Assembly (NCBI RefSeq): GCF_017571495.1
Contig: NZ_JAGETZ010000003.1
Coordinates: 496,001-560,000 of the forward strand
Source: Hymenobacter negativus
GTDB taxonomy: Bacteria > Bacteroidota > Bacteroidia > Cytophagales > Hymenobacteraceae
DNA length: 64,000 bases
Direction of reading: 5' to 3'
A model generated the notes under the pieces. The model had not been told where the DNA came from. It saw only the letters and a program-made list of their open reading frames with translations, and did not search any database. Numbering within the stretch: position 1 is the first letter of the stretch; every line of letters begins with the position of its first letter. This document shows positions 42,378-51,726 of this stretch, one piece after another. The translations under genes and the position numbers were made by a program.

Positions 42378-44768
42378 CTAAAACGTGAGCCGATAGAACG
42401 GCACCGGCAGGAAGCCCTGTTGGTAGGCCGTGCCAATGGCATTGGTGCGCGGGTTGTAAGCCTGTAGAAATACGTTCTGAGTGCCGGCCACGTTCTGGAG
42501 GTCCAGGGCAATTTCGTGGGTGAGGCGGGCGCGGTTGATTTTGTAGCCCATTTTCACATCGGCCCGGAAGTACGACGGCTGTTGCACCGAGAAGGCGCGG
42601 TCGTACTCGTATACGGCGCTGCGCCGGGCTTCGGAAGCCTGCAGGTTGATGGGCGTGATGAAGCGGCCGCCGGTGGTGGCAGTCTTCAGGCTAATGGTGA
42701 AGGTATTGCCCTGGCTACCCAGTCGGAACTCGCGTCCGGCCAGGGCATTGGCCGCAAACCGGGTGTTGAAGGGCGTGTTGCGCTCCACGCCGTCGCTGCC
42801 CTTGTATTTCGATTCGAAGAGCGAGCCGGTGAGCAGGAAATAGTAGCCCCGGGCAAAGCTGCGTTCCAGGGTCAGCTCTAGGCCGTAGTTGCGGCCGGTG
42901 CCTTTGTTCACGAGGTTGCCCTTGTTGGTGGGGGCAAAATCGACGCCCTCAGTGAGCTGGGAAAAGTAGCTGGCCGTGCGCTCCACGGGTGCGTCAAAAA
43001 TCCATTGGTGGTAGCCCTCGATGCGCAGGTGCAGGTTGTCGGCCAGTTGGTGGTCATAGGCCAGCACGAGGTGGTGGCTGCGGGTGAAGCCCAGGTCGTG
43101 GTTGGTGCGGGCATAGCGGCCGTCGGCCTGCTGCGTTTGGTAGAAGTAGGTGAGCAGCGGCTGCAGGGTGCTGTGCAGCCCGTAGGCCAAGCTGAGCGTG
43201 GTGGCGGCCGAGGCCTGGTATTGCAGGCCCAGGCGGGGCTCGGCTACCGTGCTGCCATTGAGCTCAAAGCGGGAGGCGCTCAGGCCGGCATTCAGGCTCA
43301 GCTCAGAGGTAAAGCGGTGTTTCCATTGTACATAGAGCTGCGAAAGGGCCGTGGTGCCGTTGGCATCGCGCTCGATGCGCCGCACCGGGTAGGTGAGGCC
43401 ATTGCCGTATCGGTACTGCAGCAAGTCGATGATGAGGCCGGCCGACACCCGGTCGCGGGCGCTGAGCTTATGCGTCATCGACAGGTTGGCCGAGAGCTTG
43501 TCCTGCGTGAAATCGGCGTATGAGTTGGGGATTGCAGCCAGCACGCGGCGGCCGGTGGTGGCATACAGAATCGTGTCCTGCTCAAACTCCTGCGTGGTGC
43601 GCGAGGCCGACAGCGTGAGCCGGGCCAGGGTGCGGTCGTTGAAGCGGTGCTCGTAGCTGGCGGCGGCAATGCCGGTGCTAAAATGCGGGCGCGAGTTGGT
43701 GTTTTCGTTGCCATAAGTATCGGCTTTGGTCGAGTCCACGTCTTTGCCCAGGAAGGTAATTTTGCTGCGGCCGGCCAGCGTCCAGACGCTAAGGGTGCCG
43801 TGCGGCCCTACCGGCAGGTCGGTCTTGAAGGTGAAATCCTGGTATTCGGGCGTGCCCGCAATGTTGTAGCCGACGGCTTTCAGCAGCGAAAACAGGGAGT
43901 AGCGGTAGTTTATCAGGTAAGACGCCTTCGATTTGGACGAGTACGGCCCTTCGGCACCCACTTCGATGCCGTTGAAGCCCACCTGCCCCAGAAACTCGGT
44001 TTTTTCGTCGTTGCCCTTGCGCAGGCGCAGGTCAAACACCGAGCCCAGGGCGTTGGCGTACTCGGCCGGGAAGGCACCGGTCAGGAAGTCCGACTTGGCC
44101 AGCAGGTTGTTGTTGAGCATGCTCACCGGGCCGCCCGTGGTGCCCTGCGTGCCGAAGTGGTTGGGGTTGGGAATGTTCACGCCATCCAGGCGCCAGAGCA
44201 GCGAAGCGGGCGAGTTGCCGCGCACCACAATGTCGTTGCGCGAGTCGTTGGCTCCGCTCACACCGGCAAAGTTCTGGGCCATGCGGGCCGGGTCGCCTAG
44301 GGCACCGGCGTAGCGGTTGGCATCAAGCGGCGAAAAGGGTCGGGCCGACACGGTGGCCATTTCGTTGTTGGCCACGGTGCGGTCTTCGCCGCGCTTGTAG
44401 GTTACGGTCACCTCGTCGAGCTTGGTCAGGCGCTCAGTGAGGCTGAAATCGAGCACGGTTTCTTTGCCGGCGCTCACCGTCACGTCGTTAAGGATTAAGT
44501 CTTCGTAGCCCACGCTGCTGATGCGTAGCCGGATGCGGCCCACCGGTACGCCCGTGAGCCGAAAGCGGCCGTCGGCATCGGTATTGGTGCCCAGGGCAGG
44601 CGTGACGCCCACGACCACCACCGTGGCTCCGATGACCGGGGCTTTGGCGGCGGCATCGAGTACGGTGCCGCGCACAATCTGGGTGCCCGGGCCCGATTGG
44701 GCGTGTCCGGCAGGCGCCAAAACCAGTGTGGCGAGCAGCAAAACGATAAAATGGAAGAGGTTGCGCAT
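42378..44768 (-). CDS. TonB-dependent receptor
   Basis: 796 residues from ATG 44766-44768 with signal peptide. N-terminal carboxypeptidase-regulatory-like domain ('VRGTVLDAAAKAPVIGATVVVVG', 'LGTNTDADGRFRLTGVPVG'), plug domain ('SLLWRLDGVNIPNPNHFG'), then the 22-strand barrel ending '...QGFLPVPFYRLTF' with terminal Phe. It imports a large substrate with TonB energy. No SusD partner lies beside it, so it is not a polysaccharide-utilisation locus; ligand unknown. Confidence 0.93.
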   Translation of the reverse strand: MRNLFHFIVLLLATLVLAPAGHAQSGPGTQIVRGTVLDAAAKAPVIGATVVVVGVTPALGTNTDADGRFRLTGVPVGRIRLRISSVGYEDLILNDVTVSAGKETVLDFSLTERLTKLDEVTVTYKRGEDRTVANNEMATVSARPFSPLDANRYAGALGDPARMAQNFAGVSGANDSRNDIVVRGNSPASLLWRLDGVNIPNPNHFGTQGTTGGPVSMLNNNLLAKSDFLTGAFPAEYANALGSVFDLRLRKGNDEKTEFLGQVGFNGIEVGAEGPYSSKSKASYLINYRYSLFSLLKAVGYNIAGTPEYQDFTFKTDLPVGPHGTLSVWTLAGRSKITFLGKDVDSTKADTYGNENTNSRPHFSTGIAAASYEHRFNDRTLARLTLSASRTTQEFEQDTILYATTGRRVLAAIPNSYADFTQDKLSANLSMTHKLSARDRVSAGLIIDLLQYRYGNGLTYPVRRIERDANGTTALSQLYVQWKHRFTSELSLNAGLSASRFELNGSTVAEPRLGLQYQASAATTLSLAYGLHSTLQPLLTYFYQTQQADGRYARTNHDLGFTRSHHLVLAYDHQLADNLHLRIEGYHQWIFDAPVERTASYFSQLTEGVDFAPTNKGNLVNKGTGRNYGLELTLERSFARGYYFLLTGSLFESKYKGSDGVERNTPFNTRFAANALAGREFRLGSQGNTFTISLKTATTGGRFITPINLQASEARRSAVYEYDRAFSVQQPSYFRADVKMGYKINRARLTHEIALDLQNVAGTQNVFLQAYNPRTNAIGTAYQQGFLPVPFYRLTF

Positions 44769-44920
44769 CGTCTTATGAGAGGTTAGTGAACCCATCAAAG
44801 GTGATGCGCTTGGCAAAGGGCGGAAAGCGGATTGGCGTTGAAGCGGCAGGCGGGCCGGGTGAAGCGTCGGATAAGGAGGGTAGAAATATAGGAATTCGGT
44901 ATATGCGGTAATCTTTCCAG

Positions 44921-44955
44921 TAAAAAAGCCCCGACTGCAACTGCAATCAGGGCTT
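44921..44955 (-). terminator. Terminator of the phosphoesterase-barrel gene
   Basis: On the minus strand AAGCCCTGATTGCA pairs with TGCAGTCGGGGCTT (one mismatch), followed by TTTTTT. Lies 59 bases past the stop at 45015. Confidence 0.88.
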
Positions 44956-45014
44956 CAGAATTGAAAAGGGTGGGCTCCCCCGCGTTAATCAGACCCGGGA
45001 GAGCTGACAAGCGG

Positions 45015-48000
45015 TTACTTGTCGATGCGGAAACCGAGGCCGAACTGCACTAGCGTGGCCTCGTCCGATTTCTGGTAGGAGATGGCGAAGGCCAGGGTTT
45101 CGACCACCGGCGCGATGTAGAAACCGCCGCCGTAGCCCGCGTGCCAGCCGCCGGGCGAAGCGCCTTGGTAGTAAACCCTGCCTTGGTCGTAGAAGCCGAA
45201 AATGCCGTAGTAGAAAGGCAGGAAACCGTTTTTGACCTGGCCGAGGGCGAGACGCAGCTCCGTATTGTAGTAGAGGCTGGCGTCGCCGCTGAAGCGGTTG
45301 CGGTAGTAGCCGCGCAGGCCTTCACGCAGGCCGATTGATGCAAATTTGTAGAAAGGAATATCGGCGTCGGGGCCGTAGTTTTTGGCCCCGCCACCCTTCA
45401 CCACCAGCGTAACCGGAATGCCGATTTTGGCCGTGCCGTAGTATTCGGCAAAGCCTTGCGTGAGGCCAAAGGTGCTCTTGTTGCCGTTGAGCTGGCGGTA
45501 AGTGTCGTGCTGGGCGCGGATGCGAACCCCGCGCCGGGCAAAGGCCTGGCGGTCGCGCAGGTCAAGGTCGAATACACCGTTGAGGCCAATAAGTTGCTGC
45601 GTGTCGCTATTGGGGCGAATGTCGCCGGAGCCGGGTGTCTGGTTGAGTACGCCGAGGTAGCTGTCGGGAGCGAAATCGGTAACGTAGTATTCGAACGTCG
45701 GCCCCACGCGCAGCACGCTGCGTTGGAGGAAAACGCGCTCCAGAAAGCCATTCAAGGTGACTCCCCGGTAGCGGGCCCGGTAGAATTTAGCGTCGTACTT
45801 ATCCTGGTCGAGGGCGGTGTTGTTGCCCAACCCGAAGAAGTTGTAGAAGGGGAAATAGTTGCCGTAGCTTGCCGCGGCGCCCACGTCAATCTTGCCAATG
45901 GCGTAGCGGTGGCGGGTGCTGAGCGTAAGCTGGCGCTGGCCGCCGGTGCTCACTTCGCCCAGAATGGAGTACTGATTTTTGAAGCCCGGCTTGCGGAAGC
46001 CCTGGGTGGTAAATGAAATACCCGCGCTGGCCGTGAAGCCGTCGTTGCGGTTGTAGCCCAAGCCAATGCTGGGCTTGTAGGAGTTGAATTCGAACTGCTC
46101 CCGGTCGTAGGCGTTCACGCCGGGCCGGGTGCTGGTGCGGTTGTCCGATTCCTTGCCGAGCTGCAGGTCGGTATCGGGCACGTCGTACACTTTGGTGAGG
46201 GTGCGCAGGCCGCTGGCGCTGGAGTTGTCGGCAATCTTGTCCTTGCCCTCGCCACCAATCACGCGCACCAGAATGCTGTGGCTGCCACCGTCGCCGGTCA
46301 CGGTGAAAATATCCTTGCCATCGAGGCCGTAGAGGCACACCTCGTCGGTTTCGTTGGGCTTAAAGGTGCGGTCGAAAAGGGCAGTGCCTTTGGGGTTTTC
46401 GGTATCGCCGGCGCGGTCGAACATCTGCACGCGCACCTGGCCGTCGGGCAGCCGGTTCACCTGGAATACCTCGCCTTTGTTGCTGCCCACCACGTCCACG
46501 CGCTTAGCCAGGAGGAGGTAGTATTCGTCAATGGCTTTGGGCAATTCCTGAATGCGGGCCTTCAGCTTGCGGTTGATGTCTTTGCCGGATAGGTCCTGGA
46601 TTTCGGCCGGGAATTTGGCTGTGGCTTCGTCGATGACGGCGGGTGTGATTTTGGCCTGAAGGTACTTGGCGGCCTCCTGCCACTGCTCGCGGCTCAGGTT
46701 CTGGAGCAGAAAGCGGTCGAGGTGGCGGGCGGGCCAGTTCAGGCTTTTCATGTCCTGGAATTCGGTGTTGAAGCCTTCGATGCTGGGCACGGCCCACTCG
46801 CGGTTGGCCAGGTAGGTGAGCAGGCCATTCCAAAGGGTAAAGCTTTGGTCCCTATCGCGCGGAATGGGGCGGTAGAGGATGCCGCCGTCCTTCTGCTTGT
46901 AACCAGCCCATTTCCAGTTGTCTTCGTGCTTGCCGAAGTCGGCCACGAGCATGTCGAAGGCGCGGGCGCGGGCCAGGGCGGGGGCGTCCACGCGGTTGTC
47001 GTGGTCCTTGTACAGCTTGCGAAACAGCCCGAAGCTGCGCGTTACCTCATCGGAGCCACCGAAGCCGGGCAGGTTGGCCTTGGGGTCTTTGGGAGAGTCT
47101 TCGAGGGTGCCAAGCAGGCCGGCATACTGCTCGCGGTAGGGGCCAAGCTGCTGGTTGTCGGGCAGGCGGTAGAGCACGGGTCGGGCGTGCAGAATGTCCG
47201 TCTGGTCCAGCATGTAGCTGATAGGCAGGTTGGAGTACGGGTTGGCGGTGGCCGTCACGTCGCGCAGAATGTCGGCGGCAAACGAGTTGCGCAGCTCCGG
47301 CGGTAGAATCTTGGTCACGTCCTTGTCCACGGAGCGGAACACGTACTCGGCCGAGTCGGCGGCAATGAGCTTGAGCGACGTGGTCTGGCGTCCGCCGCCT
47401 TTGCCGGTGGGGCGCATGCCGCCTTTTTCACGGCCCAGGTCCAGCGTGGGAACGGTCACGGGCTTCAGCCACGACGAGCGGTAGATACGGCCCACGAAAA
47501 AGTCGCGGCTGCCAGTGGGTTTGTATTCCGGGCCGGGCACCACGGTGGTGGTGGCCTGGAAAGGCACATCAGGCTTGGACTCGGCTACCGTTTTGGCCAC
47601 GCCGGGACACTCGGTAATAAACGGGTTTTGCGGCGCTTTAGAACCGGCCGCATCGGTGCAGGCCGAGCGGAACAGCGTAGCCGTGTAAGCGTCCTTGGTG
47701 GCTTGGTTGCCGTCGGAGAAGGTATAAACGTGCGTCTTTACTGTGCCGTCGGCGAAATATTCCAGAGTGGTATAGCCCTCCTCGCTTTTGCTATAGAGCG
47801 ACTGCCCTTTGGCTCCCACGTGCTGGTCTTCGATGAAGCTGCCGCTGACAATGTGGTAGTTGCCCTGAAAAGGAGTGACTTGCAGACTGAAATCGTGCGC
47901 GGCGGCGTAAATCACGCCGGGGTTGCTGCCCAGGGTGTTCAGCAGCTCCTTGCGAAGGTCTTGGTAGCCGGGACTGGCGAGGTCGCGCGGGGTGCCCACG

Positions 48001-48740
48001 TTCTGCCGGTAGGCGGCGTAGATGGTGCCGAATACGGGCGGGCTCAGGTGGCGCGAAAGGGGCTCGTGGCCGCCGTACACACCGTTGGTTACCACCGGCT
48101 GGTGGCCTACAAGCAGTAGGTTCTTGCCCTTGGTGTCGTCAATTAAATCCTGCATCTGCTCGCGGAATTCCTCCTTCGTAAGCGTCTTGCAGTCCGTGTC
48201 GGGCGCCTCGGGCCGGTCGAACGGGTGCGTAAACCACGGCGTGTTGATGGCCACCAGGCGTACCAGCGGGGCCACGTCCACCACTTCCGGGCCGGGGCAT
48301 CCGTTGGATGGGATGAAGGCATTCTGGCCGGGCAGCTGCTTCTCGATGTACTTCTCCAGGCGGCGCACGGCTTTCAGACCGTCGCGCCCTGAGTTGGCCC
48401 AGTCCTTATCGCCGGGCAGGAAGTAGATTTTACCCTTCGGCAGGCCTTTCACCAAGGCAATGAGGGCATCGGCACGGTCACGCTCGGCTTGGGCCAATGC
48501 GGTATCGCTCTTGGCCACCAAGCCGGTATTGCCCACAATATCACCGAGGTGCACCACGGTAAAAGGCCCGGTTTGCTGCTCCAGCGTCTGGCGAAGCAGC
48601 TTGAGGCGGGCCGGCGGCAGCTCGGCCTGTGCGGTATTGCCCAGCAGAAAAACAGTATGAGCCGGCGTTTGGGCAAAAACAGGCGTAGCGGCAGCAAATC
48701 CCAGCCCGATGAGCAGGGCGCGAACGTAGCGAAAAGGCAT
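45015..48740 (-). CDS. Phosphoesterase + CotH-like kinase + D15 beta-barrel fusion
   Basis: 1241 residues from ATG 48738-48740, with a signal peptide ending 'TPVFAQTP'. Residues ~30-320 are a calcineurin-like metallophosphoesterase: 'HLGDIVGN' (65-72), 'GDKDW' in place of the usual GNHD (110-114), 'VGHQPV' (211-216), 'AAAHDF' (~286). Residues ~560-700 carry 'HEDNWKWAGY' (605-) and 'PIPRDRDQSF' (~623-632), reminiscent of CotH-type kinases. Residues ~920-1241 form a surface-antigen D15/BamA-like barrel ending 'FGLGFRIDK'. A surface-exposed phosphoryl enzyme is inferred; the kinase reading is tentative. Confidence 0.8.
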   Translation of the reverse strand: MPFRYVRALLIGLGFAAATPVFAQTPAHTVFLLGNTAQAELPPARLKLLRQTLEQQTGPFTVVHLGDIVGNTGLVAKSDTALAQAERDRADALIALVKGLPKGKIYFLPGDKDWANSGRDGLKAVRRLEKYIEKQLPGQNAFIPSNGCPGPEVVDVAPLVRLVAINTPWFTHPFDRPEAPDTDCKTLTKEEFREQMQDLIDDTKGKNLLLVGHQPVVTNGVYGGHEPLSRHLSPPVFGTIYAAYRQNVGTPRDLASPGYQDLRKELLNTLGSNPGVIYAAAHDFSLQVTPFQGNYHIVSGSFIEDQHVGAKGQSLYSKSEEGYTTLEYFADGTVKTHVYTFSDGNQATKDAYTATLFRSACTDAAGSKAPQNPFITECPGVAKTVAESKPDVPFQATTTVVPGPEYKPTGSRDFFVGRIYRSSWLKPVTVPTLDLGREKGGMRPTGKGGGRQTTSLKLIAADSAEYVFRSVDKDVTKILPPELRNSFAADILRDVTATANPYSNLPISYMLDQTDILHARPVLYRLPDNQQLGPYREQYAGLLGTLEDSPKDPKANLPGFGGSDEVTRSFGLFRKLYKDHDNRVDAPALARARAFDMLVADFGKHEDNWKWAGYKQKDGGILYRPIPRDRDQSFTLWNGLLTYLANREWAVPSIEGFNTEFQDMKSLNWPARHLDRFLLQNLSREQWQEAAKYLQAKITPAVIDEATAKFPAEIQDLSGKDINRKLKARIQELPKAIDEYYLLLAKRVDVVGSNKGEVFQVNRLPDGQVRVQMFDRAGDTENPKGTALFDRTFKPNETDEVCLYGLDGKDIFTVTGDGGSHSILVRVIGGEGKDKIADNSSASGLRTLTKVYDVPDTDLQLGKESDNRTSTRPGVNAYDREQFEFNSYKPSIGLGYNRNDGFTASAGISFTTQGFRKPGFKNQYSILGEVSTGGQRQLTLSTRHRYAIGKIDVGAAASYGNYFPFYNFFGLGNNTALDQDKYDAKFYRARYRGVTLNGFLERVFLQRSVLRVGPTFEYYVTDFAPDSYLGVLNQTPGSGDIRPNSDTQQLIGLNGVFDLDLRDRQAFARRGVRIRAQHDTYRQLNGNKSTFGLTQGFAEYYGTAKIGIPVTLVVKGGGAKNYGPDADIPFYKFASIGLREGLRGYYRNRFSGDASLYYNTELRLALGQVKNGFLPFYYGIFGFYDQGRVYYQGASPGGWHAGYGGGFYIAPVVETLAFAISYQKSDEATLVQFGLGFRIDK

Positions 48741-48851
48741 ATATGAAGAGTTAAGGCCTACTTCTACGGCAGATAGCAAGGCGGCGGTTAATTTCTGCCA
48801 ACACTTAGTAATTTTCCTTTTTTGTTTATTCACCTTGCCACCCGATTTCTG

Positions 48852-50369
48852 ATGGCTACTGCCCCCGAAGTACTCGTTGCCGGTGCTGGTCCTTCAGGCC
48901 TGCTACTGGCCTTGGAGCTGTGCCGCCACGGCGTGCGCCCGCGCATCATCGACCCCCTGTCCGGCCCCTCACCGCTCAGCCGAGCCGTGGTGATGCACGC
49001 CCGCACCCTGGAACTACTCGACCGCCACGGGCTGGCCGAACAGTTTATTGCGCGGGGTGAAATCGGACGCGGGGTGGCCCTGCGCCGGGCGGGGCGGGTA
49101 GCCGCTACCGCGCGGCTGGGCCGCATTGGCGAGGGATTGAGCCCGTTTCCTTTCGTGCTCATCATCTCGCAGGACCAGACGGAAGGCCTGTTACGAGAAG
49201 CATTGGCCACGACGTATGGAGTACAGGTGGAGTGGGGCACTTCGCTGGTTGGGGTGGCGCAGGGAGCCGCTAGCATTTCGGCTTCGCTCCAGCAAGCCGA
49301 TGGCGTGACGGGGCAGGTTCACATCGCCTATGTGGTGGGTTGCGATGGTGCCCATTCGGCGGTGCGACACGCGCTGGGCATTGGCTTTCCCGGCGGTACC
49401 TACGACCAGCAGTTTTTCGTGGCCGACACCGTCACTGAGGGGCTGGATACGGATGCTGATGCTGGCCGGCTGCTTGAAATTGCCCTGGCACCGCGCACCT
49501 TTAATGCCTTCTTCCCGATGCCGCAGAGTCGTACCCGTATTATTGGGCTCCTGCCAGCGGGCGTGGCACTGGAAGCAGTAACCTTTGCCGATGTGCAGCC
49601 CGCCCTAGAAGCTGCCGAGCACATTCGGGTGCGGGAAGTGAGCTGGTTTGCCACCTATCGGGTGCACCACCGGGTGGCTGAGCGGTTCCGACAGGGGCGG
49701 GCTTTCCTAGTGGGTGATGCCGGCCACATCCACAGTCCGGCTGGTGGCCAAGGCATGAACACGGGCCTCGGCGACGCCGTGAACCTGGGCTGGAAGCTGG
49801 CTGCCATGCTTCGTCAGAACGCGCCCGAAGCCCTGCTCGATACCTACGAAGCCGAACGGATTTCCTTCGCCCGCCTGCTGGTTGCTACTACCGACCGGGC
49901 CTTCACGGCTGTTACGCGGGCTTCGGCCTGGGTCAGCTTCATGCGCACGCAGGTGGTGCCGCGCCTGCTACCGGTGGCGTTGCAACTGCAGTGGGTGCGC
50001 CGGCTGATGTTCCGCACCATCTCCCAAACCGGTATCAAGTATCCGCATTCGCCATTGAGCGGCGGGCGGGTGGGCGCAGTAACGGGTGGCATGCGTCTGC
50101 CCTGGACCGCTGGCCCACGCTACGCGGCTTTGCATCAGCCGGGCTGGCATTTGCTTAGTGTTGGGCCGGTGCCGGCGGCATGGGCCCAGGCGCATGGTGT
50201 GACTGCTACGGAAGTCGCCGCTGCGGCCGGTGAAAAGCCCGGCACCGTGTACCTCGTGCGGCCCGATGGCTATGTAGGGCTGGCTGCTCCGTCGTTCAAT
50301 GAAGCCGAATTCTCATTGTACGCCCGGCACTGGGGACTGGCAAAACGCGATGTAAGAGACGAAAAATAA
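48852..50369 (+). CDS. FAD-dependent monooxygenase (PheA/TfdB-type)
   Basis: 505 residues from ATG 48852. Rossmann 'VLVAGAGPSGLLLALEL' at the N-terminus, the DG motif 'YVVGCDGAHSAVRHALG', and the GD motif 'AFLVGDAGHIHSPAGGQGMNTGLGDAVNLGWKLA' define class A flavoprotein aromatic hydroxylases using NAD(P)H and O2. The C-terminal ~130 residues match the thioredoxin-like dimerisation domain region of the phenol hydroxylase group. No pathway genes lie beside it, so the substrate is unknown. Confidence 0.92.
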   Translation: MATAPEVLVAGAGPSGLLLALELCRHGVRPRIIDPLSGPSPLSRAVVMHARTLELLDRHGLAEQFIARGEIGRGVALRRAGRVAATARLGRIGEGLSPFPFVLIISQDQTEGLLREALATTYGVQVEWGTSLVGVAQGAASISASLQQADGVTGQVHIAYVVGCDGAHSAVRHALGIGFPGGTYDQQFFVADTVTEGLDTDADAGRLLEIALAPRTFNAFFPMPQSRTRIIGLLPAGVALEAVTFADVQPALEAAEHIRVREVSWFATYRVHHRVAERFRQGRAFLVGDAGHIHSPAGGQGMNTGLGDAVNLGWKLAAMLRQNAPEALLDTYEAERISFARLLVATTDRAFTAVTRASAWVSFMRTQVVPRLLPVALQLQWVRRLMFRTISQTGIKYPHSPLSGGRVGAVTGGMRLPWTAGPRYAALHQPGWHLLSVGPVPAAWAQAHGVTATEVAAAAGEKPGTVYLVRPDGYVGLAAPSFNEAEFSLYARHWGLAKRDVRDEK

Positions 50370-50432
50370 AACGTTTCGGCAAGCCCCGGCCTACGTTGCC
50401 CAGCATAGTCGCAAGCAACCTGCAGGCTTTCG

Positions 50433-50981
50433 TTACTTCGCTCTGACCTGCCGAGCGTACCACAGCTGTTGTAGCCAAAGCAGCAGCAGGCACGGCAGCC
50501 CCACCCACACGGCCTCGCTGGCTAGCACCCGCAGCCCGCGCCCGCTCAGGAAAGCCCGGATGCTGATGGGCGATACTTTGATGGGCCGGATACCGAAGAA
50601 GTAGCGCTTCAAATCCCAGGGGCTAAAAAACGCCACGCCCAGGCCGCCCGTCGTCATGGCATCGAGCAGGCCGTGCGAGGCCGTAGCCAGAAAGAGAAGC
50701 AAGGCCAGGCGCCCGGCCGGAGGCCGGTTGGCCGCACGGCGCAGCTGGCCCAGCCCGGTGCCCACCGCCGCTACCACTACCGCCGCCAGCAGCGAGTGCG
50801 TTAGGCCCCGGTGGCCCCACAGGCTGTCGTAGGGCACGCCCAGGCGGTAGCCCACCGAGTCCACATCGGGCAGGGCGGCGCAAATGGCGGCGGCTACCCA
50901 GTAGGGCCAGTGCCGCCGGTCGGGTAGCAGAAGTTTGCCGAGGGTAGCGCCTAAAGCTGCGTGCCCGAATGCGGAAGCCAT
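50433..50981 (-). CDS. Membrane-bound metal-dependent hydrolase (DUF457/YdjM-like)
   Basis: 182 residues from ATG 50979-50981. Begins 'MASAFGHAALGATLGKLL', with 'AALPDVDSVGYRLG', 'WGHRGLTHSLLAAVV' and 'FLATASHGLLDAMT', the His/Asp motifs of the YdjM/LexA-regulated hydrolase family, over four hydrophobic segments. The C-terminus ends in basic residues. Catalytic role in the family is presumed from the conserved His and Asp. Separate from the small genes upstream by a terminator hairpin. Confidence 0.85.
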   Translation of the reverse strand: MASAFGHAALGATLGKLLLPDRRHWPYWVAAAICAALPDVDSVGYRLGVPYDSLWGHRGLTHSLLAAVVVAAVGTGLGQLRRAANRPPAGRLALLLFLATASHGLLDAMTTGGLGVAFFSPWDLKRYFFGIRPIKVSPISIRAFLSGRGLRVLASEAVWVGLPCLLLLWLQQLWYARQVRAK

Positions 50982-50996
50982 ACAAATAAGGAGGAT

Positions 50997-51038
50997 AAAA
51001 AACGCAGCTGGTCCGCTTACCAAGAGGGGCGGACCAGC
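50997..51038 (-). terminator. Terminator before the DUF457 gene
   Basis: GCTGGTCCGC / GCGGACCAGC with a 12-base loop; on the minus strand followed by TGCGTTTTTT. Ends the transcript of the 39- and 80-residue genes. Confidence 0.85.
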
Positions 51039-51050
51039 GGAAACCGGGAA

Positions 51051-51170
51051 TTACCAGCGACGAATAATGCCGTAGCGCTCCAGCAGCCACAGGGCTACGA
51101 AAAGCGCGGCGATGATGAGGGCTTTGGGCCAGAATTCGCCCCAGAAGCCGCCCTTAGAGCGGGGTGTCAT
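51051..51170 (-). CDS. 39-residue membrane protein
   Basis: Reading from ATG 51168-51170: MTPRSKGGFWGEFWPKALII, then a single hydrophobic helix 'ALIIAALFVALWLLERYG' (residues ~17-34) and a basic IIRRW end. It overlaps the 80-residue gene by 17 bases, and a terminator follows its stop. Size, one membrane helix and translational coupling are the support; function unknown. Confidence 0.55.
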   Translation of the reverse strand: MTPRSKGGFWGEFWPKALIIAALFVALWLLERYGIIRRW

Positions 51171-51396
51171 CGGGCTGCCAGGTGAGTACCATATGGTGCA
51201 CGGGCAGTACCACAAATTCGGGGTGGTGGCGGAGGTCTTCGTGGTTGCTCAGGGCCCAATCGAAGGCTGCTTGCTCGGTTTCGAAGGCTTCGGGCACGCC
51301 CGCAATCGGCCGGAGCATCATGTGGTTGTGTTGATGGGCGGCGTCGTGCTCGTTGCGTAGGCCGAGCAGTTGGTATTTAGTGACGATTCTGTACAT
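51154..51396 (-). CDS. Small conserved-looking hypothetical protein
   Basis: 80 residues, His-rich, soluble: MYRIVTKYQLLGLRNEHDAA, then 'GVPEAFETEQAAFDWALSNHEDLRHHPEFVVLPVHHMVL'. The 'AFDWALSNHE' and 'FVVLPVHH' pattern resembles small hypothetical proteins in Bacteroidota that may be stress-related, but no family could be named. Its 3' end overlaps the 39-residue membrane gene. Confidence 0.6.
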   Translation of the reverse strand: MYRIVTKYQLLGLRNEHDAAHQHNHMMLRPIAGVPEAFETEQAAFDWALSNHEDLRHHPEFVVLPVHHMVLTWQPDDTPL

Positions 51397-51484
51397 GCCG
51401 CTAAGGTAGAAAAGAGAAGGTATTCAAAAGATGATTTTTTATGCGTAACGTCCTTGCAAATGGAGCCCGGCAACCGGAGAGTAG

Positions 51485-51503
51485 CGCGAACTTTCAGTTC
51501 GCG
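51485..51503. repeat. REP-like palindrome in a 330-bp gap
   Basis: CGCGAACT TTC AGTTCGCG, a perfect 8-bp stem with 3-base loop, in non-coding DNA between 51397 and 51726, on the GTAGCGCGAAC... context. Short palindromes of this kind are often repeated across genomes. Only one copy is seen in this window, so repetitiveness is an inference. Confidence 0.45.
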
Positions 51504-51594
51504 TCCTAGAACGATAGCCTAACGGCGTGGGAGTGACCTGAAGTTGGCCTGCCTCCGCTTCCTGCCTGCTTTTCGCAAATAACTTCGCGACGAC

Positions 51595-51636
51595 TGCAAA
51601 AAGCCCCGACGCTGCACAGCGTCGGGGCTTTTTGCA
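51595..51636. terminator. Bidirectional terminator
   Basis: TGCAAAAAGCCCCGACGCTG / CAGCGTCGGGGCTTTTTGCA, perfect 20-bp stem with a 2-base loop, T runs both sides. Likely ends the sirtuin transcript (stop at 51727) on the minus strand. Confidence 0.93.
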
Positions 51637-51726
51637 TTTCGAGGGTTAGCCGCTGAGTGAGGGTGGAGTAGCTGGGCTGACCTTCGGTTGCCGCGTTGCG
51701 CTACATTCTACTCACAATGACTGGCA

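Noticed and set aside
48822..48851. Start of the monooxygenase at 48822
   Set aside because: The residues before 'MATAPEVLVAGAG' do not fit the family; the ATG at 48852 places the Rossmann motif at the usual distance.
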